In this document: positions 27,473 to 37,372 of the stretch, piece after piece
Position numbering within the stretch: position 1 is the stretch's first letter
Layout of the letters: every line of letters begins with the position of its first letter
Assembly: GCF_002732165.1 (NCBI RefSeq)
Contig: NZ_MRZO01000002.1
Span: 62,001-126,000, forward strand
Length of the DNA stretch: 64,000 nucleotides
Direction: 5' to 3'
Source of the DNA: Staphylococcus xylosus
GTDB taxonomy: Bacteria; Bacillota; Bacilli; Staphylococcales; Staphylococcaceae
Position numbers and translations under genes: made by a program
The notes under the pieces: generated by a model
The model's input: the letters and a program-made list of their open reading frames with translations, nothing else
What the model was told of the DNA's origin: nothing
The model's database searches: none

Positions 27473-27687
27473 TATTCATTCTCCTTATCGGTAGTATCTT
27501 TTTGTGATACCACAATTTTTTTTAGTTTTTTATTAAATGTTTGTCTAGGAATCATAATACTACGCTGACAGTTTTCACATTTTATTCGGATGTCTGCACC
27601 TACACGAATGATTTTAAAACGATTCGTACCACATGCATGCTGTTTTTTCATTTCTACAATATCATTCAAACCGTAATTGGATGTCAT
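27472..27687 (-). CDS. DUF951 small zinc-ribbon-like protein
   Basis: A 71-residue protein of the DUF951 family found next to ychF across Firmicutes. It has the typical start YGLNDIVEMKKQHACG, then GADIRIKCENCQRSIMIPR. The cysteines in HACG and CENC could form a zinc site. It lies 21 bases after mscS and overlaps ychF by one base. Function is unknown. Confidence 0.9.
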   Translation of the reverse strand: MTSNYGLNDIVEMKKQHACGTNRFKIIRVGADIRIKCENCQRSIMIPRQTFNKKLKKIVVSQKDTTDKENE

Positions 27688-27708
27688 TCTGTAACACCTC
27701 CGACCGTC

Positions 27709-28593
27709 TTATGCATTATTTTGTTGGTTTGGTTCGTATTGTACCATCATTGGTTGTGGCATTTTAATTTCTTTAATTTTGAATAATTTCAATATTTCTT
27801 TTCTTAAAATGCGTGCCCCTGTAAAGCCTTCTCCAGGTATCGTCTCTGCAGAAATACGTAATACGATTTCATTATTTGTGATGGAATTTACACCAACCAC
27901 CTCTGGCGTAGATATAAATAAATAGTATTGCGAACGAATCGCTTCAAAGGAAGCATTTAATTCATCTTCCACTTTATCAATATCTTCTGTTATAGAAACT
28001 GGAATTTCTACTATTGCTTCTCCATTTATTACAGAGTAATTCGTAATTTCCCCCACACTACCATTAGGTAATGTAGTTAGCTCACCAGAAATAGTATTAA
28101 TACGCATAGATCTTAGCCCTATTGATTTAACAGTACCTTCTGCTACTGGAGCGCCACCATTACTAATTTTAACATAATCTCCTACGTCAAATTGGTTTTC
28201 AAAAATAATAAAGAAACCTGTAATAATATCTTTAACTACAGTTTGTGCGCCAAAACCAACAGCCAAGCCAACGACGCCAGCACTTGCTATAATACCGCCT
28301 ACACTGATACCAAACTTACTTAAAATCGTAGTTAACACTATGAACCATACCACATATGAGACTACATTTTGCACTAATGATATTAAAGTTTTTGAACGTT
28401 TTTTATTACTATTCTTACCTTTATTTTGAATTTTAAAGAACTGTGCGATACCTTTATTCACAAAATGTAAAAGAATCCATGCAGCCACTACATAAACTAT
28501 AATCATTATTAAATTAGAGAGTAATGATTGATATGTTTCTGGTTGCAATAATGGTTCTATTATAGAATAAAGAATATTTTTCACTTGATTCAA
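27709..28593 (-). CDS. mscS: MscS-family mechanosensitive channel
   Basis: A 294-residue membrane channel. Two N-terminal helices (about residues 22-45 and 70-92) lead to the pore-lining TM3 (about 100-130), a Gly/Ala-packed helix (GGIIASAGVVGLAVGFGAQ), then the beta domain (FENQFDVGDYVKI) and a C-terminal alpha/beta vestibule. MscS channels vent solutes on osmotic downshock. Compared with E. coli MscS the architecture is standard. Start is TTG after AGGAGG. It heads the operon with DUF951 and ychF. Confidence 0.93.
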   Translation of the reverse strand: MNQVKNILYSIIEPLLQPETYQSLLSNLIMIIVYVVAAWILLHFVNKGIAQFFKIQNKGKNSNKKRSKTLISLVQNVVSYVVWFIVLTTILSKFGISVGGIIASAGVVGLAVGFGAQTVVKDIITGFFIIFENQFDVGDYVKISNGGAPVAEGTVKSIGLRSMRINTISGELTTLPNGSVGEITNYSVINGEAIVEIPVSITEDIDKVEDELNASFEAIRSQYYLFISTPEVVGVNSITNNEIVLRISAETIPGEGFTGARILRKEILKLFKIKEIKMPQPMMVQYEPNQQNNA

Positions 28594-28825
28594 CTATATT
28601 TCCTCCTTAACACAACTTCACTTCATTTTATTATAACCTTTTTAAAGGTAAAACAAATCCAACTTTCGCTCTAAATTCAAACCTTATCAACGATTTATAC
28701 TACTTATTAATCACAGTAAAAGTTAACCTCATCTAGTTTATTAAAAATATAAACGTTAGCAAAGTATTTAAGCATAATTTTCATGTTATTTTTAGCGTTT
28801 GTAGCTAAAAAATGGCAAAAGAAAA

Positions 28826-28866
28826 AGAACCATAATTAAAAATTATGATTCTTTAACACCCAGTTA
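28826..28866 (+). repeat. Direct repeat, copy 1
   Basis: A 41-base element matching 29369-29409 at 37 of 41 positions in the same orientation. This copy includes a perfect CATAATT-AAA-AATTATG hairpin and ends in TTTAACACCCAGTTA. It is inside the gene-free stretch 28594-29622. Confidence 0.75.
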
Positions 28867-29368
28867 GCAATATTACTATAAACTTTCATAATAATTCAAG
28901 TGTATTTTTATTTTTTTATAGAATAGCAGAAATTCAAATTACGTGATCTATAAAAATAATCGATTTTAATTAATCACATTTTTATGTAAATCACTTAATG
29001 GTGCAGAGTATAAAATTACATATAATTAATTTTTAAATAATTTTTATATATTAACATTTACGCATTATTTTCAAACAGTTGGGGAATTTACACCAAAAAT
29101 TTATTCAATTATTATAATATTTATATGTAGGAGGTGAGCTCACTTTTAGTAAACTTTGTATATTAATATGACTGACCACTGTTACACAAGCTTTTAAACG
29201 AATTCATGTTACTTTATTTAAATAATACTTTTTTCGTCGTTGTTGGGTATTAAATAGCTAAGTTACATATTATTTTCAAGCTAGTGGTTAAAGTTGAAAT
29301 ATTAATCCCGTAATACTTAGTTTATGTTCTACACTTTTAGAAATTTTAGAACAATGAATCTTTAACTA

Positions 29369-29409
29369 AGAACCTTAATTAAAGATTATGATACTTTAAC
29401 ACCCAATTA
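29369..29409 (+). repeat. Direct repeat, copy 2
   Basis: Second copy of the 41-base element, 543 bases from the first, ending TTTAACACCCAATTA. The internal hairpin is imperfect here. Between the copies I see AT-rich DNA, a strong AGGAGGTGA at 29130-29138 without a usable open frame, and no gene. Confidence 0.75.
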
Positions 29410-29475
29410 TTTATATGATGATAGTTTTTAACGCAAGCTTTACTCTTCCGGATTCCTAATTTATAACTAGTAATG

Positions 29476-29513
29476 TGCACATACTGTCCCTTACAACAGT
29501 ATGTGCATTTTTT
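29476..29513 (+). terminator. Orphan plus-strand terminator
   Basis: TGCACATACTGT and ACAGTATGTGCA form a perfect 12-bp stem with an 8-base loop, followed on the plus strand by TTTTTT. No plus-strand gene precedes it for more than 3 kb, so it may end an unannotated small RNA or be a relic of a lost gene. Confidence 0.75.
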
Positions 29514-29576
29514 GATGCTATTGGCCACTTAAATATGCGCTTAATTTATTTCTCTAACTTTTCAACGTTACACATA

Positions 29577-29614
29577 GAAATACACTTAATTTATTGATAA
29601 ATTAAGTGTATTTC
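29577..29614. terminator. Terminator of the mps operon
   Basis: GAAATACACTTAATTTA and its exact complement form a 17-bp stem around TTGA, 9 bases after the mpsC stop. It is symmetric and probably bidirectional. Confidence 0.85.
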
Positions 29615-29622
29615 TTCGAAAA

Positions 29623-30000
29623 TTAGTCATTGCTACTCAGCAATTTTTTCTCTAAATCATTATATAATTTAAAAATCATTATACGTTCTCCAGTTATAGA
29701 GCTCAAGTCTGTATGAAAACTTTTAACTTCTTCACCTGAAATTGATAACACAATTTCATTGAGTTCTTCTATACCTGATTCTACAAGTTTAGAACGTGTT
29801 CGTTTAATCGTTAATAACCCTTCATTCGTGCCACAAACTTTATACTCTGCTTGTGTCAACACACCTTGTAAACTGACTATTATCATATCACGTAATATGT
29901 CTGTTTTAACTGAAAGAGAACCACGACCAAGGAAGTCTTTTTCCCATTGTGTAATTGCTTTACTGATTTCAGATTCATAGGTACCTTTGGTTTTTTTCAT
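29623..30000 (-). CDS. mpsC: MpsC, DUF2294 protein of the bicarbonate system
   Basis: A 125-residue soluble protein of the DUF2294 family. Recognisable segments are KAITQWEKDFLGRGSLSVK near residue 15, RDMIIVSLQGVLTQAE near 37, and GEEVKSFHTDLSSITGERI near 90. DUF2294 genes are often linked to the DUF2309/NuoL-like carbon transporters, and the third gene of the staphylococcal mpsABC operon is of this type. It lies 165 bases after mpsB, on the same strand, before a strong terminator. A GGGAG ribosome binding site precedes the ATG. Its biochemical role is unknown; the name rests on context. Confidence 0.75.
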   Translation of the reverse strand: MKKTKGTYESEISKAITQWEKDFLGRGSLSVKTDILRDMIIVSLQGVLTQAEYKVCGTNEGLLTIKRTRSKLVESGIEELNEIVLSISGEEVKSFHTDLSSITGERIMIFKLYNDLEKKLLSSND

Positions 30001-30165
30001 TAAATATACATCTCCCGTAGAATCAAAATTAGAAATTCATTTTAACAAAGATAACAGTATCATTTTTCAGCAATTTTCTCTATAACTACGTTGTGTTACC
30101 TAAGAAATATCAAATTACTCTTTTAAATGCCCTAAAGTGGAAAGCTTAGATTTCCCATAACCGCT

Positions 30166-32814
30166 TTAAAGGTTTGTTGTCCAATCATGCCATAATCCTT
30201 GTTCATCAATACTGGCCAATCTAACCCAGCCATTAACTATTTTTTGGTTAAAATCAGAATCATTATCCAATAAGTTTTTAATAAATGACTGTGGAGCTTG
30301 GATAACAATCAATAATCTTATTGGCGAATGGTACATTTTGTAATCAGCTGCCATAACAGATTGCCATGGCAATCCTGTTAATAAGTCACTGGCGTTCCCT
30401 TGCATAACACCGATACCCGCCGTTACTGTTTGCGTTGCTTTACTTCCACTACCATAAAAATGAGGTGCTACTGTAGACGCATAGTATTGTAGATTAATCC
30501 ATTGGGCAACAAGTGCTGGGCCGGCAATAATATTTGCTAATATATTACCATCTTTATCATTTTGCCAATCATAATTATGCAAGAATGCTCTACCTGCTAA
30601 ATCACTATTCTTAGTTAATTCACGTTGACCTATAATAAATGCTGCATTTTTCGCTAATCCCCATTCTGGTCTTATCTCGCTCCAATCATTTGTTATACGA
30701 TGAACTTCATCGACTGGGTTCGGCTTAACTATATTATTATTCGGTAACTGCGCCAATCTTTTTTTATTTGCGGCATAGCTTATTCGAGGCATTGCCGCTT
30801 CAATTTTATCGTAAGCTATTTGTGCCTCTTGGGATAATTTAGGTAAATATATCCACTTCAATTCATCTACAGAAGTTTGATGTTCTGCAGCTGCGAAAAT
30901 AGTGCTTTCTGGTATTTCAATACCTTCCTGTAACAAACTTTCTCTTACCTCAGTCATATTACATAAATGAGCCAATACTTTAGCATTGAAACCACTAGCT
31001 GCCCCACCACATGCGCCACAATCTAATGAAGCCGCATAAGGATTATTAGCACTTTGGCTACCATGACCACACATCACAACTAACGGCGCAAAGTCTTTAG
31101 TTAAATCCATTAATTTTAGTGCTTGCAATGCGTAATTTACTTTTTCTGCTTTGGTGAAACCAATTGGTAATCCATCTTCAAAATGTACATGCTGATGATT
31201 ATGATGTTGATTGCGATCCAATGTTAAAGTAGTATCTTGTGGTTTTTGTAACCAATTGCTATAAAACTTACGAATCATTACACCCACACGTTTCGGTATA
31301 AAACTTCTCGTTAACATTTGTAGCGATAACCAAGGACCACTCAATTCCGGCAAGAGCAAACTAGGCAAAACGTTCTGCTTCATTTTTTTAAATGTATAAG
31401 TAACGGATTCTAATGCATGCTTACGTTGTTGGAATGCATTGGGCTCACGTTCATGTGTGTATTCTTCAATTTTATGCTGTGGCTGACTCATAACTGGTAA
31501 TGACGGATGACTGTATTTGCTACCTAACTCAGATTTCTCAATTGGCAAACCAAAAAAACCTGCAATGCCAAGAGTTTCAAATGGGCCGGCTGCTTCAATT
31601 TGTCTTCTAAAAGGTTCCGACCTTACATCAATACAGAATGACATTTGAACTTCTACTTGTTGTGCTGTTATTTCATGAGGTTGTTCTGGTACAATCATAT
31701 CTTTTAATTGTTCATTATAGGTTGCTTCCCATGCCTCTAACCACAATTTCCTGCATAATTGCTCATTAAAAGCTTTCGCAAACTGCACATATTGTTCTTG
31801 TTCTTCTATACTTAACGCACGCCAAGTTTCTACGGTAAATCCACCCCACTGCAACCATGAAACAATGCTTGTTTCCAAAACACTTTCATCTTTAGTATTT
31901 GGTGGCTTAACCGGTAAATGCGGCTCTACGATTGCCCATTCCATCGCAACACGTATAGCAAGATAAGTAAATAATAAATCATGGACCTTCTTATGATGGT
32001 CATCTTGCCACATCATCATACCTGCCCAACCTGGTAATGACAATAAATGATTCTCTAAATATGTTTGAACTTCTATATCCTTAACACCTAGATTGTTTAA
32101 TGAGGTTTTAAGTAATGATTCAGCATCGTTTGGCAATGATTGCAAACGTCTACGTTGCTGTTTAGTTAACGCTGGGTCATATGGTACTAATCTCTGCCAA
32201 GCATTAAAGAGGCCTTTATCTCTGTCTGGCATCGTCCATCCGGACTGCGCGTCATCAATAAATAACTTACACCATTTGATTATGTGATAATCCAAAGTAT
32301 CGATTAATCTTTCTTTTTTATCATTAAAGACGTATGTACTAATTAACGGCACTGATGAAGATTGTCCGGATGTAGTATTACTTCCCTTCAAACTTTCCGT
32401 CAACTCTTTCACGAGTTCATCTACGACTTCTTGTTTTTCTGAGTTTATCTCCAATGGCTGTAACTTTAATGCTTGATTACCATACTGAATAGCGTGCGCT
32501 TTCGGAATAGATATCTTTGTTTCTTCTATCCATTGTTGAAAACGACGTTCTATATACTTATCGCTTATTTCACCTTGTTGTCTTGCTTCTATAATAGTTG
32601 TTCTCGCTGGATAAATATCAACTTTACGTTCTTGTTTTAACCAACTTGCCACTTCATCAAATGTTTTATCTTCTAATCCAGACCAAGGACTTCTAGCAGC
32701 AAAAACTGAAATGGGTGATAAAGGAACAATGACCTTGCTCGCATTGTCAACTGTCATACGAATATCATCAATATAGCTAAATTGCGTAACAGAATTTATG
32801 TTTGATTCTCCCAT
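30166..32814 (-). CDS. mpsB: MpsB/DabA-type bicarbonate uptake subunit (DUF2309)
   Basis: An 882-residue protein of the DUF2309/UPF0753 (DabA) family. Family metal-site residues are visible: FCIDVRSEPFR (near residue 395) and MCGHGSQSANNPY followed by LDCGACGGA (near 580-600), the Cys-Asp-His-Cys set resembling a beta-carbonic-anhydrase zinc site. With the NuoL-like MpsA it forms a membrane-associated complex that takes up dissolved inorganic carbon and supports growth in ambient CO2. It starts one base after the mpsA stop; the AGGAGGG ribosome binding site lies within the mpsA end. Full length and intact by eye. Confidence 0.93.
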   Translation of the reverse strand: MGESNINSVTQFSYIDDIRMTVDNASKVIVPLSPISVFAARSPWSGLEDKTFDEVASWLKQERKVDIYPARTTIIEARQQGEISDKYIERRFQQWIEETKISIPKAHAIQYGNQALKLQPLEINSEKQEVVDELVKELTESLKGSNTTSGQSSSVPLISTYVFNDKKERLIDTLDYHIIKWCKLFIDDAQSGWTMPDRDKGLFNAWQRLVPYDPALTKQQRRRLQSLPNDAESLLKTSLNNLGVKDIEVQTYLENHLLSLPGWAGMMMWQDDHHKKVHDLLFTYLAIRVAMEWAIVEPHLPVKPPNTKDESVLETSIVSWLQWGGFTVETWRALSIEEQEQYVQFAKAFNEQLCRKLWLEAWEATYNEQLKDMIVPEQPHEITAQQVEVQMSFCIDVRSEPFRRQIEAAGPFETLGIAGFFGLPIEKSELGSKYSHPSLPVMSQPQHKIEEYTHEREPNAFQQRKHALESVTYTFKKMKQNVLPSLLLPELSGPWLSLQMLTRSFIPKRVGVMIRKFYSNWLQKPQDTTLTLDRNQHHNHQHVHFEDGLPIGFTKAEKVNYALQALKLMDLTKDFAPLVVMCGHGSQSANNPYAASLDCGACGGAASGFNAKVLAHLCNMTEVRESLLQEGIEIPESTIFAAAEHQTSVDELKWIYLPKLSQEAQIAYDKIEAAMPRISYAANKKRLAQLPNNNIVKPNPVDEVHRITNDWSEIRPEWGLAKNAAFIIGQRELTKNSDLAGRAFLHNYDWQNDKDGNILANIIAGPALVAQWINLQYYASTVAPHFYGSGSKATQTVTAGIGVMQGNASDLLTGLPWQSVMAADYKMYHSPIRLLIVIQAPQSFIKNLLDNDSDFNQKIVNGWVRLASIDEQGLWHDWTTNL

Positions 32815-32815
32815 T

Positions 32816-34345
32816 TTAGTGCCCTCCTTTGGATAGATATTTTTTCAAGTAATTAGGGTGACGTTCCACTGTTTCAATTTTCGCATCACCTAAACGTACG
32901 ATCCACATATAAATAATTGAAAATGCTACCGATGAACGATGACGTGCTACCCACGTACTCATCAAACTACCAAATAATAAAATTAGCGCAACAATTACAG
33001 TTGCGAACATAGGTGGCTGTGCGCTATGAAATGCGATGGTATGCAAAGCATCACTAAAGAAGTGGTGAACTATATAATAAACTATGCCAACTACACTCAT
33101 TACTAATAAACCCATGATACGACCAAATTTCCCTTCACCAAAGGCAACTAGTTGTGTCCAAGATACAGATAATGACCACGCTAAAATAAGACCACTAACT
33201 AAACGGTAACCTTGTTCTGGAGCAGATAACCAAAATCCAAGACCTATCATAATTGCTAATCCACGTCCTACTAATATCCATAAGTAAGACATTCTTTCAT
33301 TTGCACGACTCGGTACATTAAAATGTCGTACAGCCGAACCAGAGCGTAAAAAGAGTGTCGCTTTAAATAAACCATGTAATATTAGATGAATAATTGCAGG
33401 TATATATGCACCTAGCGCACATTGAATTAACATAAAACCCATTTGTCCTATTGTTGAACCCACTAATAACCTTTTATAGTCTACATGTACTAAGCTAATA
33501 CCTGCGCCTATAAGTACAGAGATACTCGCAAAACTTAATAAAACAATTGTTGCGATGTCACCATTAAATAATGGAGAAAAACGCGTAAGCATAATACCCC
33601 CAGCATTCACAATACCAGCGTGCATTATTGCAGAAACAGGAGTTGGTGCTGCAACAGACTCTATTAACCATCTGTGGAATGGCCATTGTGCCGCTGGAAT
33701 CATAACTGCTAATACTATTAAAATATTAATGCCAAAACGTGTCCATGCATTAATCTGATTGAGATTAGCTTCGGTAAACATGCCTGTATAATGCCATTCT
33801 CCTGTTACAAATCCTAACCATGTAACAGCTAGCAATAATGCCAGCCAACTCAAGAAAAATAATTTCCCTGTAACAATTGCTGCTGCTCTCGTCACTCTCC
33901 AAGCACTTGTCAAACTAATCAGTAACGTCAGGCCTACTAATGTGAAGCCCCAGCTGACTACCATAATACGAACATCACCTGTTAACCATGCTGTAGCTGC
34001 AAAGCTTGTCGTTAAAGTAAATAACATAAAGTATTTTCTAAAACTTCTATCTCCAGCCAGATAGCGTACACAATAACGTTGGATGATTAAACCAATAACC
34101 AATACGAAAAATGCCATCAGCCAAGATAAAATATCTGAATACCATAAGCCAATATTAATGTTCTTTGGTGCTAAAATTAAGCCAACGAACGCTATCAATG
34201 GCGGCAATGCCACTAAACAAATATGTATACGAACGTACGCTAGTGATATGCGCTTATTTAAAAATATAACGCTGCTTATTACTGAGATGAATATCGCGAC
34301 AAATAATAGAATGAGAAGTGATGATAAATTAGGCGATGTAAGCAT
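32816..34345 (-). CDS. mpsA: MpsA/DabB, NuoL-like membrane subunit
   Basis: A 509-residue polytopic membrane protein of the proton-pumping complex I antiporter-like family. Conserved segments include MIPAAQWPFHRWLIESVAAPTPVSAIMHAG (near 230, cut here in description) with its Pro and His residues, and LLVGSTIGQMGFML near 300. About 14 helices are apparent. It is thought to couple cation flux to bicarbonate uptake with MpsB. I place the start at the ATG at 34345, which follows AAAGGAGG at 7 bases; an upstream in-frame start would have no such signal. An intrinsic terminator lies about 80 bases upstream of this start. Confidence 0.92.
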   Translation of the reverse strand: MLTSPNLSSLLILLFVAIFISVISSVIFLNKRISLAYVRIHICLVALPPLIAFVGLILAPKNINIGLWYSDILSWLMAFFVLVIGLIIQRYCVRYLAGDRSFRKYFMLFTLTTSFAATAWLTGDVRIMVVSWGFTLVGLTLLISLTSAWRVTRAAAIVTGKLFFLSWLALLLAVTWLGFVTGEWHYTGMFTEANLNQINAWTRFGINILIVLAVMIPAAQWPFHRWLIESVAAPTPVSAIMHAGIVNAGGIMLTRFSPLFNGDIATIVLLSFASISVLIGAGISLVHVDYKRLLVGSTIGQMGFMLIQCALGAYIPAIIHLILHGLFKATLFLRSGSAVRHFNVPSRANERMSYLWILVGRGLAIMIGLGFWLSAPEQGYRLVSGLILAWSLSVSWTQLVAFGEGKFGRIMGLLVMSVVGIVYYIVHHFFSDALHTIAFHSAQPPMFATVIVALILLFGSLMSTWVARHRSSVAFSIIYMWIVRLGDAKIETVERHPNYLKKYLSKGGH

Positions 34346-34422
34346 ATCGAATCCTCCTTTATTGGATATGAAGACTTTGGTCATAAAGTTAGCTTTTCTA
34401 AAATATAGTTGTAAGACTTATT

Positions 34423-34477
34423 AAAAAAAGCCGACAATATATAATAAATCTTCGACGATTTATTACTACTGTCGGCT
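34423..34477 (-). terminator. Intrinsic terminator upstream of mpsA
   Basis: AGCCGACA/TGTCGGCT with an inner TAATAAATC/GATTTATTA stem is followed on the minus strand by seven T. It points the same way as mpsA and lies about 80 bases before its start, so it is either a leader attenuator or the end of a separate small RNA. The rest of 34346-34865 has no other gene that I can see. Confidence 0.7.
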
Positions 34478-34865
34478 TCATTACAACGCACGCTAATACT
34501 TTATGCAGTGTTTTGTTTTGCTACCTATATATGTATGTTGCTTTTAAAATTTATAGTTTAAGTTAAATCAGTTTACATATGTCGTATGATTTTCGCTTTC
34601 TACTTCAATTCGTTTACTTTTTCAATTTGCCAATATTTCTATTAACATCTTGCTAAAGCCTAAATCACCTAGTTCAAACGCACATCAACGACTATATTTA
34701 TTTTTATTTAATATTACAAACATAAACTTATTGTTCGTCATTGTCAAGAAATAGAAACTTTTAATAGCAAAAAATCATTAATTAAATATAAATTTTATAA
34801 ATATATATTTAATATTTTTCACTTAAATAATGCTAAAATAATTAGCAAGTATGGAGGGATAGAAG

Positions 34866-35750
34866 TTGACGAAAAAAATTGACTATAATGCTTATGGTTT
34901 TAGATTTAAAGGAGATTATCAAAATAATGTTGCTGGTTTAAGTGCAATTGGCTTCGAACTCGTACAAAGTCCAAATTATCGATGGCATGGTTTGCACAGA
35001 GGAGAACAAGATGTATATATTTTTCAATATACGACTCGCGGCCGCGGTGCAATTTCTATAGGAGAAAAAATTTATCAACTTGCTAAAGATGATGCATTTT
35101 TTGTTCGTGTACCAAGTAATCACTGTTACTATCTTCCCAATCAATCGAGTGAATGGGAATTTATTTATTTTACAATTTATGGCGAAGAAGTTAGTAGATT
35201 ATTTAACAGAATTGTATCTACACATGGAAATATCATGAAATTCCCTATAAATTCCGAGCCTATCAAATACATTATAGAAACATTGGAAAAAATAGACGCT
35301 GTGGGCATTAAACATGGATACGAATCTTCTTCCTGTGCTTATACTTTTATGATGAAATGCTTAGAATATCTCGAATATGGTTTGCAGAGATCTAATAATT
35401 ATCCTCTACCAACTATAAAAGCAATTAAATTTATAGAAAGTCATTATCAACAAGATATTACATTGGACGATATTGTAGCAGTTACCGGTTTATCAAAATA
35501 TCATTTTAGTCGCCAATTTCATAAAGTTGTGAATGATACACCTATTAATTATTTAACTAAAACTAGAATTAAAAATTCATTAATTTTATTAACTAAAAGT
35601 TCCCAAAACATTGAATCTATTGCGTTTGAAGTAGGTTACGCCTCGAGTAATTACTTTAGTAAAGTTTTCAAGAAAATTGTTGGTATAACTCCTAATAACT
35701 ATCGAAAAAATACTACAATCATGCCAGTTGATAAGTTGTTTATAGATTAA
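34866..35750 (+). CDS. AraC-family regulator of alpha-galactoside genes
   Basis: A 294-residue regulator. The N-terminal cupin-like sensor domain (about residues 20-170) includes YIFQYTTRGRGAISIG and FVRVPSNHCYYLP. The C-terminal double helix-turn-helix (about 185-285) shows DITLDDIVAVTGLSKYHFS and the second HTH IESIAFEVGYASSNYFSKVFK, followed by GITPNNYR. It resembles MsmR/RafR-type regulators. It begins with TTG after GGAGGGAT. It lies 173 bases upstream of a GH4 alpha-galactosidase and GPH symporter on the same strand, which suggests it activates them when melibiose or raffinose-type sugar is present. Confidence 0.88.
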   Translation: MTKKIDYNAYGFRFKGDYQNNVAGLSAIGFELVQSPNYRWHGLHRGEQDVYIFQYTTRGRGAISIGEKIYQLAKDDAFFVRVPSNHCYYLPNQSSEWEFIYFTIYGEEVSRLFNRIVSTHGNIMKFPINSEPIKYIIETLEKIDAVGIKHGYESSSCAYTFMMKCLEYLEYGLQRSNNYPLPTIKAIKFIESHYQQDITLDDIVAVTGLSKYHFSRQFHKVVNDTPINYLTKTRIKNSLILLTKSSQNIESIAFEVGYASSNYFSKVFKKIVGITPNNYRKNTTIMPVDKLFID

Positions 35751-35922
35751 CAAAGAGCAATATATTACTCTTTTCAATATTATTTACGCTTGTTTGTCCT
35801 AAAAATAATGTCTAATCTATACATAAGCTATAGTGATATCAGAAAATTTTCGTTTTAAATTTTAAAAAATAGACAGTATTAATGATTATTCGGTTTTTAA
35901 ATAAAACTAGGGGGCATGCTTA

Positions 35923-37221
35923 ATGGACAAAATTACATTTCTAGGCGCAGGAAGTACTGTTTTCGCCAAAAATGTACTAGGCGATTGTATGACAGTGGAG
36001 GCGTTACAGGATTTTGAATTTGCTTTATATGACATAGATGAGCAACGCTTACACGATTCAGAAATGATGTTAAATAATTTAAAGAAAAATTTACATTCAA
36101 ACGTTACTGTGAAAGCGTACCATAATCGTAAAGAGGCATTATCCGGAGCAAAATATATCATAAATGCAATACAAGTGGGTGGATATGATCCTGCTACAAT
36201 TACTGATTTTGAAATCCCTAAAAAATATAAATTAAGACAAACTATTGCTGATACATTAGGTATTGGAGGTATTTTCCGTAATCTAAGAACAATACCCGTA
36301 ATGCAAGCCTTTGCCGATGATATTAAAGAAGTATGTCCAAATGCTTGGTTTTTAAATTATACAAATCCAATGGCAGTTTTAACTAATATAATGCTAAAAG
36401 AAGGTATTAAAACGGTTGGACTTTGCCATAGTGTCCAAGTATGTACGAATGACTTATTGGATTCATTAGATTTACCAAAAGATAATATACAATCTAAGAT
36501 TGCTGGAATTAATCACATGGCTTGGTTACTTGAAATCAAACAAAATGGCAAGGACTTATATCCAGAAATCAAAAAGCGTGCCAAAGCAAAACAAAAATCA
36601 AAACATGACGATATGGTTCGTTTTGAAATTTTAGATAAATTTGGATTTTATGTTACAGAGTCATCTGAACATAACGCAGAATATCATCCTTACTTTATTA
36701 AAAATCTGTACCCAGAATTAATTGACGATTACAATATTCCGTTAGATGAATACCCTCGTCGTTGCATAAAACAAATAGAAGCATGGTCACAAATGCGTGA
36801 TGATATCGTCAACGACCAAAACCTAACTCATCAACGTTCGAACGAATACGGTTCTTATATTATTGAAGCAATGGAAACAAATAAACCATTTAAAATTGGT
36901 GGCAATGTATTAAACACAGGAGGCTTAATAAGCAATCTACCTGAAAATGCAGTTGTCGAAGTCCCATGTTTAGTTGATGCAAGCGGTGTAGCACCTACTT
37001 ATATAGGTAATTTGCCAGAACAGCTCGCAGCCCTGAACAGAACAAATATAAACACTCAATTATTAACAATAGAAGCTGCATTAACTAATGATAAGTCAAA
37101 AATTTATCAAGCTGCTATGTTAGACCCACATACAGCTTCTGAGCTATCTATCGACGATATCATCTCTCTTTGTGATGATTTAATTGAAGCCCACGGTGAT
37201 TGGCTTCCGTCATATAAATAA
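35923..37221 (+). CDS. melA: GH4 alpha-galactosidase (MelA-like)
   Basis: A 432-residue glycoside hydrolase family 4 enzyme, which uses NAD and a divalent metal. The Rossmann motif is FLGAGSTVFAKNVLGD at residues 5-20. Metal ligands are in GLCHSVQ (Cys168, His169) and the HNAEYHPY segment near 250 is characteristic. Family 4 alpha-galactosidases are cytoplasmic and split melibiose or raffinose-family sugars. ATG follows AGGGGG. It sits between the AraC regulator and the symporter, fitting a three-gene import-and-cleavage unit. Substrate is from family and context. Confidence 0.88.
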   Translation: MDKITFLGAGSTVFAKNVLGDCMTVEALQDFEFALYDIDEQRLHDSEMMLNNLKKNLHSNVTVKAYHNRKEALSGAKYIINAIQVGGYDPATITDFEIPKKYKLRQTIADTLGIGGIFRNLRTIPVMQAFADDIKEVCPNAWFLNYTNPMAVLTNIMLKEGIKTVGLCHSVQVCTNDLLDSLDLPKDNIQSKIAGINHMAWLLEIKQNGKDLYPEIKKRAKAKQKSKHDDMVRFEILDKFGFYVTESSEHNAEYHPYFIKNLYPELIDDYNIPLDEYPRRCIKQIEAWSQMRDDIVNDQNLTHQRSNEYGSYIIEAMETNKPFKIGGNVLNTGGLISNLPENAVVEVPCLVDASGVAPTYIGNLPEQLAALNRTNINTQLLTIEAALTNDKSKIYQAAMLDPHTASELSIDDIISLCDDLIEAHGDWLPSYK

Positions 37222-37228
37222 ACTTACA

Positions 37229-37274
37229 CCAGACCTGCCATTATTCAATTAGATAAGCAGTGTCTGGTTTTTTA
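37229..37274 (+). terminator. Terminator after melA
   Basis: ACCAGAC...CTGC and GCAG...GTCTGGT form a bulged stem followed by TTTTTT. The symporter downstream therefore has its own promoter or relies on read-through. Confidence 0.65.
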
Positions 37275-37372
37275 CAAAACATTTTACTACTATAATTGAA
37301 AAGTTATATATATCTAAAAACTTAAGGAATTTGTTTATATAACGACTTAAGTTTTCTTATGAGGTGATTTAT

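Noticed and set aside
29130-29165. Perfect AGGAGGTGA as the start of a small gene
   Set aside because: The only frames opening within 12 bases end after about ten codons.
34346-34384. Longer N-terminus for MpsA by 13 residues
   Set aside because: AAAGGAGG lies directly before the ATG at 34345; the upstream start has no ribosome binding site.
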